DNA from: Prevotella sp. CAG:1092
GTDB lineage: Bacteria > Bacteroidota > Bacteroidia > Bacteroidales > Bacteroidaceae
NCBI GenBank assembly: GCA_000436915.1
Contig: HF994138.1
Span: 27,042-33,323, forward strand
Direction: 5' to 3'
Length of the DNA: 6,282 nt
Shown: in pieces, positions 1 through 6,282 of the stretch
Layout of the letters: every line of letters begins with the position of its first letter
Numbering within the stretch: position 1 is the first letter of the stretch
Notes under the pieces: model-generated
What the model saw: the letters and a program-made list of their open reading frames with translations, nothing else
Told to the model about the DNA's origin: nothing
Databases searched by the model: none
Translations under genes and position numbers: made by a program

Positions 1-2
1 CT

Positions 3-332
3 GCCGACGTCAATATTATACCTATACCTGTAAAGACCCAAACCTTAAAGGGCGAATTTGTATTACCACAAAAAGTGGTTATTGCTTACCAGACAACAGA
101 TGGTAAGAACATAGCTCAATATATGGCCGACAAACTAAAAGTTTCTACAGGCTACGAGGTTAGATTGAGCGACAAAAAAGGAAATATCACTATTCAGATC
201 ACACCATCTTTGAAGATGGCGGAGGAGGGTTATCGTCTCAGCGTAACAGCTAAAGGCGTGACTATCAAGGCTAAAACAGCCAATGGCGCCTTCTATGGCA
301 TGCAGAGTTTTATGCAATTGTTGCCTGCTTAG
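3..332 (+). pseudogene. GH20 beta-N-acetylhexosaminidase, N-terminal part (start off window, ends at in-frame TAG)
   Basis: The reading frame is open from the left edge (first full codon at 3) to a TAG at 330-332, giving 109 visible residues. They begin ADVNIIPIPV and end GAFYGMQSFMQLLPA. This is the GH20b alpha/beta domain that precedes the catalytic barrel in bacterial hexosaminidases: the NIIP opening, the GYRLSV strand and the GAFYGMQS...QLLP helix are family hallmarks. The true start and a probable signal peptide lie upstream of position 1; I infer only a few tens of residues are missing. A GTG at 75 is an internal Val codon, not a credible start. The sequence after the stop (VESATKVEG, then the barrel) continues in the same frame as expected for an intact enzyme, so this is the front part of the gene that ends at 2264. 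Translated alone it would make a non-catalytic stub. Confidence 0.85.
330..332 (+). other. Premature in-frame TAG inside the GH20 gene
   Basis: The codons read GCT TAG GTA GAA AGT, all in the frame used on both sides, so no frameshift is involved. Family members usually have a charged or polar residue after the LLPA motif, often Glu. One substitution (GAG or CAG to TAG) therefore explains the stop. The three complete genes or gene ends in the window all use TAA, which gives no sign that TAG is read as an amino acid here. Real nonsense mutation and sequencing or assembly error cannot be told apart from this sequence. Confidence 0.9.
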
Positions 333-359
333 GTAGAAAGTGCAACTAAGGTTGAGGGA

Positions 360-2264
360 GTGAAATGGGTGGCTCAATGCTGCAACATCGAAGATGCTCC
401 TCGCTTTGGTTATCGTGGTTTCCACCTCGACCCATGCCGCCATTTCATTACTGTAGAGAATGTGAAGAAGCAGTTGGATCTTATGTCAATGTTTAAGGTT
501 AACACCATGCACTTCCACCTCACCGAAGATCAAGGATGGCGTATAGAAATCAAGAAATATCCTAAGTTGACTACCATAGGTAGCATCCGCACCGAGGGTG
601 ACGGCTCTTCGTATGGTGGCTATTATACTCAGGAACAGATAAAGGAAATAGTTGACTACGCAGCAAAGCGCTATATCACAGTAATTCCAGAAATCGACCT
701 TCCTGGTCATATGATGGCAGCAATAGCTGCTTACCCAAACCTTTCGTGCAAGGGCGAGAAATGGAGCCCACGTACTGTTTGGGGCATCGAGGATCTTGTG
801 ATGTGCGCTGGTAAAGAAGATATGTTCAATTTCTTGGGCGATATCTTCGACGAAATAGTACCTCTCTTCCCTGGCAAATACTTCCATATTGGTGGCGACG
901 AATGTCCTAAAACAAGCTGGAAGAACTGTCCTACATGCCAGAAGCGCATCAAGGATGAAGGTTTGCAGGCTGAAGGTAAACATACAGCAGAAGAAAGACT
1001 ACAGAGCTATGTCATCAAGCGTGTAGAAAAGATGTTGGAGAAGCGTGGCAGAAAGATTATCGGTTGGGATGAAATCTTGGAAGGTGGACTTAGCGAAAAC
1101 GCTACTGTGATGTCGTGGCGCGGAACTCAAGGTGGTATCGAGGCTGCTATGCAGAAGCATGATGTTATTATGACTCCTGGCAGCGACGGTATGTATCTCG
1201 ACTGGTATCAGGGCGATAGCAAGATTGAGCATGTAACCATCCCAAGTCCTCCAAGATATCTGTCTTCAACATATAATTACAATCCTGTACCAGACACCAT
1301 CAAGACTTTGGGCTTGGCTCATCACATCTTGGGTGTGCAATGCAACAACTGGTCGGAATATATGTATACCAATGCTAAGATGGAATATATGATGTATCCT
1401 CGTGCGGTGGCGCTATCAGAGATTGCTTGGTCGCCATTGAACAAGAAGAACTTCAAAGACTTCTGTCGCCGCTTGGATGCCAACAGCATTCGCTTGGATG
1501 AACATAACATTACATACCATATGCCATTGCCAGAGCAGCCTTATGGTTCGTGCGACAAGGTGGTAATAACAAAGGACACAACTGTCACCTTCACCACCAG
1601 TCGCCCTATCAAGATGGTCTATACTTTGGATGGCACAACCCCTACTCCATCGTCAACAGTTTATACAGTTCCAATTTCTGTTAGTGGCAACACTATCATC
1701 AGAATTGCAACAGTATTGCCAACAGGCAAGATGAGCAAGATTAGAACTGTGGAAGTAGAGAAACAGGCTTACGCTCCAGCAGTAAAGGTTGAAGCACCTA
1801 AGCAGGGTTTGAAGATTAAGCGTATCAAGGGCAACTTCCTCAAGGTAAACCAGCTCGAATTGGCTGACGGCACTTGGGAATACACAGATATCGACAGCCT
1901 GAAAGATATAAAGATCAAGCAGATTGATGATGCTGCTACATTGCGTGGCGCAAACAACTATGCTGCTATTGCCGAGGGATACATCAACATTCCTGAGGAT
2001 GGTGTCTACTATCTATCTTCTCGTTTTGAGCAGGTTTGGATAGACAACAAGCTCGTCATCAACAACGAAGGCGACGTGAAGGCAAGCACCACCAACGACT
2101 CTTCGGTAGCATTGGCAAAGGGACTACACCCTATCAAGATAGTATTCTTAAGCAACATCGTTGGCGGTTGGCCTTCATGGTGGAGCAAGATTTCTATCGA
2201 AATGCGCAAAGACAGCGAACAGCAATTTACCGAAGTTGATGACTCTCAGTATTATAAACAATAA
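360..2264 (+). CDS. GH20 beta-N-acetylhexosaminidase, catalytic part with chitobiase-C-like and PA14-like domains
   Basis: This part carries the catalytic machinery for removing terminal beta-linked GlcNAc or GalNAc by substrate-assisted catalysis. Numbering from a nominal GTG at 360, the GH20 TIM barrel spans about residues 10-385. It shows RGFHLDPCRHF (substrate-contact Arg19), HFHLTEDQGWRIEIKKYPKL, HIGGDECPKTSW with the catalytic pair Asp180-Glu181 (bases 897-902), and a GVQCNNWSEY motif with the active-site Trp and Glu. A chitobiase/hexosaminidase C-terminal beta domain (about 408-469, with TLDGTTPTPSSTVY) and a PA14-like domain (about 484-617, YINIPEDGVYYL and VWIDNKLVINN) follow. The GTG is a poor start: it has no spaced ribosome site, and the first in-frame ATG (483) would remove part of the barrel. 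I read it as the back part of the gene entering at the left edge, cut by the TAG at 330. It ends 15 bases before the beta-galactosidase. Family assignment is certain; expression as a separate protein is doubtful. Confidence 0.9.
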   Translation: MKWVAQCCNIEDAPRFGYRGFHLDPCRHFITVENVKKQLDLMSMFKVNTMHFHLTEDQGWRIEIKKYPKLTTIGSIRTEGDGSSYGGYYTQEQIKEIVDYAAKRYITVIPEIDLPGHMMAAIAAYPNLSCKGEKWSPRTVWGIEDLVMCAGKEDMFNFLGDIFDEIVPLFPGKYFHIGGDECPKTSWKNCPTCQKRIKDEGLQAEGKHTAEERLQSYVIKRVEKMLEKRGRKIIGWDEILEGGLSENATVMSWRGTQGGIEAAMQKHDVIMTPGSDGMYLDWYQGDSKIEHVTIPSPPRYLSSTYNYNPVPDTIKTLGLAHHILGVQCNNWSEYMYTNAKMEYMMYPRAVALSEIAWSPLNKKNFKDFCRRLDANSIRLDEHNITYHMPLPEQPYGSCDKVVITKDTTVTFTTSRPIKMVYTLDGTTPTPSSTVYTVPISVSGNTIIRIATVLPTGKMSKIRTVEVEKQAYAPAVKVEAPKQGLKIKRIKGNFLKVNQLELADGTWEYTDIDSLKDIKIKQIDDAATLRGANNYAAIAEGYINIPEDGVYYLSSRFEQVWIDNKLVINNEGDVKASTTNDSSVALAKGLHPIKIVFLSNIVGGWPSWWSKISIEMRKDSEQQFTEVDDSQYYKQ

Positions 2265-2279
2265 AAAAGGAAAAGCATT

Positions 2280-5200
2280 ATGAAAATCAGATCTATAGTT
2301 AATGTGTCCTGCTGCCTCGCCTTGCTCTCTATGAGTACTGGCGTGGCAGCTCAAAGCGAGCTGCGTTGGCACAATGTTGACATCAATCAGCAAAATCGCG
2401 AACCTCGTCGTGCTGTATTCTTTGCTTACGAAAGCATGGACAAAGCACAGAGTTTTGACAAGAAGAATTCTGCCAACTACCTTTCTATGGAAGGCATGTG
2501 GAAGTTTAATTTCGTAAAGGACTACAACAAGCGTCCTGCAAACTTCTTCGCTGCCAACTATGATGATTCTAATTGGAAGGATTTCCCTGTGCCTGGCTTA
2601 TTTGAGCTTAACGGCTATGGTGATGCCACATACAAGAATATAGGATATGCTTGGGAAACACAGTTTGACCCAAATCCTCCTTATATCAGCGAAATCAACA
2701 ACTACACAGGCTCTTATCGCCGCACATTCGAACTTCCTAAGGCTTGGAAGGGCAAGGATGTGTACTTCCACGTTGGTTCTGCCACAAGCAACCTCACTCT
2801 TTGGGTTAATGGCAAATACGTAGGTTACAGCGAAGACAGCAAGGTGGCTGCAGAGTTTAATATCTCTAAGTATCTGAAGCCTGGCAAGAACTTGATAGCA
2901 ATGCAGGTGATGCGTTGGTGTGATGGTTCTTACTTCGAAGACCAGGACTTCTGGCGCTTCACAGGTATCGCTCGCGAAGTTTATCTCTACGCTCGTCCTA
3001 AGGTTCATGCTGCCGACATCCGTTTGGATGCAGGTTTGGAGAACAACTACAAGGATGGTGTTTTGAACTATCAGATTTCGTTGAAGGGTGGCAAGACCGA
3101 CGTTGCCATTACTCTTTGCGATAAGGATGGCAAGCAGATTGCTACTGCTACAGGCGCTCAAGGCTCAATCAAGGTGCCTAACGTAAAGGCATGGACTGCT
3201 GAAACACCTTATCTATATAAGGCTTACATCACTCTAAAGAACAAGCAGGGTGCATCTGAGGTGATTCCTCAGAGAGTTGGTTTCCGCAATGTGGAAATTA
3301 AGAATGCTCAGCTTCTTGTTAATGGCAAGCCTATCTTGGTGAAGGGTGCCAACCGCCACGAAATAGATCCTGACGGAGGTTATGTAGTGAGCGTAGAACG
3401 CATGATTCAGGACATCAAGATTATGAAGCAGCTCAACATCAATGCTGTTCGTACTTGCCACTATCCTGACGATCCTCGTTGGTACGACCTCTGCGACGAA
3501 TATGGTTTGTATCTCACTGCCGAGGCTAACCTCGAATCACATGGTATGGGATACGGTGAAAAGTCACTGGCTAAGTTCCCTGAATATCTTAAGCCTCATA
3601 TTGAGCGCAACGAGGGCAATGTGAAAAGCTTCATAAACCACCCTTCTATCATCGTTTGGAGTTTGGGTAATGAATGTGGCTATGGCGTTAACTTCGAAAC
3701 CACATACGACTGGGTAAAGGCTTGCGACAAGACTCGCCCTGTACAGTATGAGCGTGGTGGCTACGACAGCAAGACCGACATCCACTGCCCTATGTATATC
3801 GACTATGATGAGAGCGAGAAATACTGCAAGAGCGACGGCACCAAGCCTTACATCCAATGTGAGTATGCTCACGCTATGGGCAACTCTGAGGGTGGCTTCA
3901 AGGAGTATTGGGATTTGATTCGCAAATATCCTAAATATCAGGGTGGATACATCTGGGACTTCGTTGACCAGGGCATACGCGACAAGAGTCCTATCACTGG
4001 CAAGGAAATCTTCACCTATGGTGGCGACTACGGACGTTATCCTGCAAGCGACTACAACTTCAACTGTAATGGTATCATTGCTCCAGATCGCCGCTTGAAT
4101 CCTCACGCTTACGAGATTCAGTACTGGCAACAGAATGTTTGGATTAAGGACTTCGATTCTGTGAATGGAGCATTCAACGTTTACAACGAGAATTTCTTCA
4201 AGAATATCGACGACTTGAACCTTACAGCAACTATCTATGCTAACGGTGTGAAGCTCGCTACCGTAGAGATTCCTGAAACCAAGGGCATAGCTCCTCAGGC
4301 TACTAAGCTCATCAAGAGCGACGCTTTGAAATATGCTATTGGCGAGGCTGAGTCTAAGCATGGTAAAGAGGAAATCACCGTAAACTTCGCATTCGCAAGC
4401 GACGGCAGCCAGCCTTTGGTAGACAAAGGACAGGTAATGGCTCGTCAGCAGTTCATCATCAACGACTATAAGTTTGATAAGGTTCCTGCTGCTGTTGCTG
4501 AAGAGGCTACAGCAAAGAATGCCAAGACTCAGAAGGCAAGCAACATCGAGGTTGAAGAGACCAACGCCTATGTTAAGGTTTCTGCCGAGAGAATGACTGT
4601 AACAGTTGGCAAGCATACTGGTATGATCGACTATCTCGACGTGGATGGCGAACCAATGTTGAAGTTCCGCGAGAGCATGAAGCCTGAGTTCTGGCGCGCT
4701 CCTACAGACAACGACTATGGTGCATCAATGCAGAAGGAAATGAAGGTTTGGAGAAATCCTACCATGAATCTTAAATCATTTAATAAGACTATCGGAAACA
4801 ACAATGTAGTGCTTACAGCAACATTCGAAATGCCTGAGGTTAAGGCACAGTTGGAATTGACATACAACATCAATGCAGCTGGCGAAGTTGTAGTAACAGA
4901 AAAGATGACAACAGACAAGGAAGCTAAGGTTGCCGACTTGTTCCGCTACGGAATGCAGTTGCAGATGCCTGCCGCTTACTCTAAGTTGGAATACTACGGA
5001 CGTGGACCAGAAGAGAACTACATCGACCGTCACGCTTCTGCTTTCATCGGCAAGTATGAGTCGAACGTGAAGGATGAATACTACTCTTACATCCGTCCAC
5101 AGGAAAGCGGCAACCATACCGACATCCGCTACTTCTCTATCTTCAACCCTACATCAGGCAAGGGTATCACCTTCGAGGCTTTTGGCGAAATGGAATGCAG

Positions 5201-5426
5201 CGCCATCCCATACTTGGTAGAAGACCTTGATGCTGGTGACGAGAAGAACCACAGCTGGGGACAGCATAGTGGCGACTTGGTTGACAAGGGTCTTGTACAG
5301 TTGCACATCCAACAGCGCCAGTATGGCTTGGGCTGTATCGACAGCTGGATGACAAAGCCAATGGAGAAGTATCGCATGCACTATGCAGACCGCGAGTTCT
5401 CATTCAAGATTAAAGCAAGAAAGTAA
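2280..5426 (+). CDS. lacZ: Secreted LacZ-type GH2 beta-galactosidase
   Basis: A 1048-residue enzyme that hydrolyses terminal non-reducing beta-galactosides, close to E. coli LacZ in length. Residues 1-24 form a signal peptide (Lys and Arg near the N-terminus, a hydrophobic core, likely cleavage VAA/QS) with no lipobox, so a periplasmic or otherwise exported location is likely. Domains: GH2 jelly-roll about 65-238 with the YFEDQDFWRFTGI motif; Ig-like domain about 240-340; TIM barrel about 342-620; a second beta domain (DUF4981 type) about 630-730; Ala/Lys/Glu-rich linker about 733-757; C-terminal beta-galactosidase small-chain domain about 760-1045 with GLGCIDSW. The acid/base is Glu465 in WSLGNECG and the nucleophile Glu528 in QCEYAHAMGNS. 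The EANLESHGM metal-site motif and the Phe594/Asn597 loop match LacZ positions. The ATG at 2280 fits the signal peptide and has AGGAA at 2268-2272. It follows the GH20 gene by 15 bases, so the two are probably one operon. The symbol is by homology; the true substrate may be a host glycan rather than lactose. Confidence 0.95.
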   Translation: MKIRSIVNVSCCLALLSMSTGVAAQSELRWHNVDINQQNREPRRAVFFAYESMDKAQSFDKKNSANYLSMEGMWKFNFVKDYNKRPANFFAANYDDSNWKDFPVPGLFELNGYGDATYKNIGYAWETQFDPNPPYISEINNYTGSYRRTFELPKAWKGKDVYFHVGSATSNLTLWVNGKYVGYSEDSKVAAEFNISKYLKPGKNLIAMQVMRWCDGSYFEDQDFWRFTGIAREVYLYARPKVHAADIRLDAGLENNYKDGVLNYQISLKGGKTDVAITLCDKDGKQIATATGAQGSIKVPNVKAWTAETPYLYKAYITLKNKQGASEVIPQRVGFRNVEIKNAQLLVNGKPILVKGANRHEIDPDGGYVVSVERMIQDIKIMKQLNINAVRTCHYPDDPRWYDLCDEYGLYLTAEANLESHGMGYGEKSLAKFPEYLKPHIERNEGNVKSFINHPSIIVWSLGNECGYGVNFETTYDWVKACDKTRPVQYERGGYDSKTDIHCPMYIDYDESEKYCKSDGTKPYIQCEYAHAMGNSEGGFKEYWDLIRKYPKYQGGYIWDFVDQGIRDKSPITGKEIFTYGGDYGRYPASDYNFNCNGIIAPDRRLNPHAYEIQYWQQNVWIKDFDSVNGAFNVYNENFFKNIDDLNLTATIYANGVKLATVEIPETKGIAPQATKLIKSDALKYAIGEAESKHGKEEITVNFAFASDGSQPLVDKGQVMARQQFIINDYKFDKVPAAVAEEATAKNAKTQKASNIEVEETNAYVKVSAERMTVTVGKHTGMIDYLDVDGEPMLKFRESMKPEFWRAPTDNDYGASMQKEMKVWRNPTMNLKSFNKTIGNNNVVLTATFEMPEVKAQLELTYNINAAGEVVVTEKMTTDKEAKVADLFRYGMQLQMPAAYSKLEYYGRGPEENYIDRHASAFIGKYESNVKDEYYSYIRPQESGNHTDIRYFSIFNPTSGKGITFEAFGEMECSAIPYLVEDLDAGDEKNHSWGQHSGDLVDKGLVQLHIQQRQYGLGCIDSWMTKPMEKYRMHYADREFSFKIKARK

Positions 5427-5546
5427 TATCTTGAAAAAGGACATACGTTAAAAGAAGAACACATCAATAAGGTTTTTAAATACTCATTAATACGGTTTGA
5501 TAAAAAGCAAATTAGTTCTGGGATAATAGATTAGTTTTTTAGGTGT

Positions 5547-5585
5547 ACCGCTTGAATGTTCGTGAGAATATTCAAGCGGTTTTAT
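5547..5585 (+). terminator. Rho-independent terminator after the GH20-GH2 pair
   Basis: ACCGCTTGAATGTTC (5547-5561) pairs with GAATATTCAAGCGGT (5566-5580) through 15 base pairs with one G-U wobble, closing a GTGA (GNRA-type) tetraloop. TTTTATTT follows directly. The hairpin sits 120 bases after the beta-galactosidase stop and points the right way to end that transcript. The U tract is short, but the stem is long and almost perfect. Confidence 0.85.
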
Positions 5586-5713
5586 TTAATAATAAGACAA
5601 AGTTCCCAATGTCTACAATTCCAGTATGGTTCTTGTGATACTGTCTACAGAAATAGTTTATGAATCCCAAAAAGTGTCTAGTGAAATCAGAAGTCAGACG
5701 CACGAAAAAGAGC

Positions 5714-5758
5714 AAAAAAAGTATCACGTATTACTTCGCAAAGTATTACGTGATACTT
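5714..5758 (-). terminator. Hairpin of array units 1 and 2 plus T tract, for the minus-strand gene
   Basis: Read on the minus strand, units 2 (5741-5758) and 1 (5719-5736) pair over 18 positions with a single mismatch (5746 opposite 5731) around a four-base loop. The A run at 5714-5718 then becomes a U tract. This fits an intrinsic terminator for the minus-strand gene whose stop codon is at 5827-5829. The other half of the array serves the opposite direction. Confidence 0.6.
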
Positions 5759-5762
5759 GGGC

Positions 5763-5807
5763 AAGTAATACGTGATACTTTGGCAAGTATCACGTATTAC
5801 TTTTTTT
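5763..5807 (+). terminator. Hairpin of array units 3 and 4 plus T tract
   Basis: Units 3 (5763-5780) and 4 (5785-5802) are exact reverse complements. They form an 18-base-pair stem around the four-base loop TGGC, with further Ts to 5807. This has the shape of an intrinsic terminator for plus-strand transcription that escapes the stop at 5547-5585. It would keep such transcripts out of the antisense of the small membrane-protein gene. Function is inferred from structure only. Confidence 0.6.
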
Positions 5808-5826
5808 CGCCATTTTATTTTCATTT

Positions 5827-6165
5827 TTAAAACTTCCCTGTAGCGTCAAATTGTTCCTTGCATCGTTGCTTAATTTCTGCTTCAATTTCCGATACAGGAC
5901 GTGCGCCTATAATAAACGATTTCACGGCAACGGCTATCACAAACATTACTGCTGCTACACCTGCACCAAGCAACCAGTTGAGCATCTCGTTGGCAAAAAA
6001 CGATTGGTCTAATACTATGATTGCAGCAACAATAGGCATACCAAACAATAGCCAGTCGGCACCCGACGACATCTTATATCCTTCAGTTGCTTTGCGATAC
6101 TCTTCGTTGCCCATCAATATAGCCTTGCGCTTCTCAAGCCAAAGCATTTCAAATTTATCTTCCAT
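5827..6165 (-). CDS. Small two-helix membrane protein of unknown function
   Basis: A 112-residue protein I do not recognise. The N-terminal 35 residues are charged and probably helical (MEDKFEMLWLEKRKAI...EEYRKATEGYK). Two hydrophobic segments follow, about 37-57 (DWLLFGMPIVAAIIVL) and 61-86 (LLGAGVAAVMFVIAVAVKSFII), joined by a short acidic loop DQSFFANE. The C-terminal 25 residues are again charged (EIEAEIKQRCKEQF). Basic residues on both ends predict a hairpin in the inner membrane with both termini in the cytoplasm. The ATG at 6163-6165 is the natural start; a Bacteroidetes-type promoter element lies only 15 bases upstream, so the leader would be very short. It ends with TAA next to the palindromic array and converges on the glycosidase operon, so no functional link to it is implied. 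The clear hydrophobic pattern and good gene edges support a real gene. Confidence 0.75.
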   Translation of the reverse strand: MEDKFEMLWLEKRKAILMGNEEYRKATEGYKMSSGADWLLFGMPIVAAIIVLDQSFFANEMLNWLLGAGVAAVMFVIAVAVKSFIIGARPVSEIEAEIKQRCKEQFDATGKF

Positions 6166-6178
6166 CTTTTATTTTTCT

Positions 6179-6252
6179 GCAAAGATAATGCAAACGAGCG
6201 AAATATCATCAAGTTTACTTGAATGTTTTTCCGAGTGCAGCTTATCTTATGT
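6179..6252. repeat. Imperfect palindromic repeat element, first copy
   Basis: AAGATAATGCAAACG (6182-6196) matches, in inverted orientation, CGAGTGCAGCTTATCTT (6232-6248), with a two-base insertion. In the middle lies CAAGTTTACTTG (6210-6221), an inverted repeat with five-base arms. The element is therefore roughly symmetric about 6215.5. From memory, similar palindromic promoter-bearing sequences are scattered through Bacteroides and Prevotella genomes, but I could not check this. Confidence 0.65.
6180..6212 (-). promoter_or_regulatory. Likely Bacteroidetes-type promoter for the small membrane-protein gene
   Basis: On the minus strand, TATCTTTGC (6187 down to 6179) matches the Bacteroidetes -7 element TAnnTTTG. 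A TTG (6212-6210) lies 22 bases further upstream as a weak -33 element, slightly farther than is typical. Transcription would start about 5-10 bases before the ATG at 6165. The -7 box is the end of the repeat element at 6179-6252. Confidence 0.55.
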
Positions 6253-6282
6253 AAAGATAATGCAAACGAGCGAAATATCATC
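6253..6282. repeat. Second copy of the repeat element, cut by the window edge
   Basis: The 30 bases from 6253 to the right edge are identical to 6181-6210, a direct tandem repeat with a 72-base period. The copy is incomplete only because the window ends. Just outside the repeat, C at 6180 is replaced by T at 6252, which turns the minus-strand box TATCTTTG into TATCTTTA, a poorer promoter element. Confidence 0.85.

Larger units (their letters stand above)
5714..5807. repeat. Symmetrical array of four near-palindromic units
   Basis: Four copies of the 18-base unit AAGTATCACGTATTACTT or its reverse complement lie at 5719-5736 (forward), 5741-5758 (reverse, one mismatch), 5763-5780 (reverse) and 5785-5802 (forward). 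The period is exactly 22 bases, with spacers CGCA, GGGC and TGGC. Each unit is itself nearly palindromic (AGTA, central ACGT, TACT). The array is symmetric about 5760.5 and is flanked by A7 (5714-5720) on the left and T7 (5801-5807) on the right. It lies just past the 3' end of the small minus-strand gene. The arrangement suggests convergent transcription termination, a dispersed repeat family, or a multi-site protein target. Confidence 0.9.
5427..5826. other. 400-base intergenic region between convergent genes
   Basis: No convincing gene lies here. From the left: an AT-rich stretch (5427-5546) in which I recognise nothing; a strong hairpin terminator (5547-5585); another stretch (5581-5712) with no recognised gene or RNA; then the palindromic array at 5714-5807. 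A 56-codon open frame crosses the array but looks accidental. Confidence 0.75.

Noticed and set aside
360..362. GTG at 360 as the true start of an independent, shorter GH20 gene.
   Set aside because: The upstream frame encodes the matching GH20b domain up to the TAG, the nine codons between are typical linker sequence, and there is no well-spaced ribosome-binding site.
903..947. Cysteine cluster (CPKTSWKNCPTCQ) just after the catalytic Asp-Glu pair, considered as a metal-binding insertion.
   Set aside because: A similar CPK-W-CP-CQ pattern is, as I recall, ordinary in bacterial GH20 enzymes of this group, so it is not a special feature of this protein.
3564..4616. A 350-codon open frame on the minus strand inside the beta-galactosidase gene.
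   Set aside because: It is a shadow of the GH2 coding sequence: the plus-strand protein has unmistakable family motifs throughout, while the antisense product has no recognisable domain.
5610..5649. Direct repeat TGTCTACA at 5610-5617 and 5642-5649, enclosing AGTAT...ATACT (5623-5642), considered as a small insertion with target-site duplication or a decayed fifth array unit.
   Set aside because: The repeats are only eight bases, the enclosed segment is 24 bases with no element-like content, and the resemblance to the array unit is limited to its ends.
5714..5807. The array considered as a CRISPR.
   Set aside because: Repeats are 18 bases in alternating orientation with four-base spacers; CRISPR repeats are longer, same-orientation, and have spacers of about 25-40 bases. 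No cas gene is present.
5660..5830. A 56-codon plus-strand open frame (ATG at 5660, TAA at 5828-5830) running through the palindromic array.
   Set aside because: Most of it is translated from the repeat (ITYYF occurs twice), no ribosome-binding site is evident, it would read through two hairpins, and it overlaps the 3' end of the minus-strand gene.

Overview
The window looks like a piece of a Bacteroidales chromosome, probably Prevotella or a close relative. The protein style fits: secreted glycosidases with extra C-terminal carbohydrate-type domains, and a LacZ-type enzyme carrying a signal peptide. The one promoter I can read is a Bacteroidetes-type TAnnTTTG element. The genus is an inference from style, not from a search.

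Positions 3-5426 hold two plus-strand glycoside hydrolase genes, 15 bases apart and very likely co-transcribed. The first is a family GH20 beta-N-acetylhexosaminidase. Its start lies off the left edge, and an in-frame TAG at 330-332 cuts it between the N-terminal GH20b domain and the catalytic barrel. Apart from that codon the frame is open to 2264, so it is one gene with a nonsense codon (a real mutation or an assembly/sequencing error), not two genes. The second is an intact 1048-residue LacZ-like GH2 beta-galactosidase with a signal peptide and both catalytic glutamates. Together they could remove terminal beta-galactose and then beta-GlcNAc from N-acetyllactosamine-type host glycans. No SusC/SusD, sulfatase or regulator is visible here to fix the substrate.

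Positions 5427-5826 separate convergent genes and contain no convincing gene. They hold a strong hairpin terminator (5547-5585). They also hold a symmetrical array of four near-palindromic 18-base units at 22-base spacing (5719-5802), flanked by A7 and T7. The array can fold as two back-to-back terminators, one for each direction.

Positions 5827-6165 (minus strand) encode an unrecognised 112-residue protein with two membrane segments. Its likely promoter lies in the edge of an imperfectly palindromic repeat element (6179-6252). This element begins again at 6253 with 30 identical bases at a 72-base period and runs off the right edge.

I see no clearly new biological system. The items most worth a second look are the nonsense codon in the GH20 gene, the four-unit palindrome array and the tandem promoter-bearing repeat.
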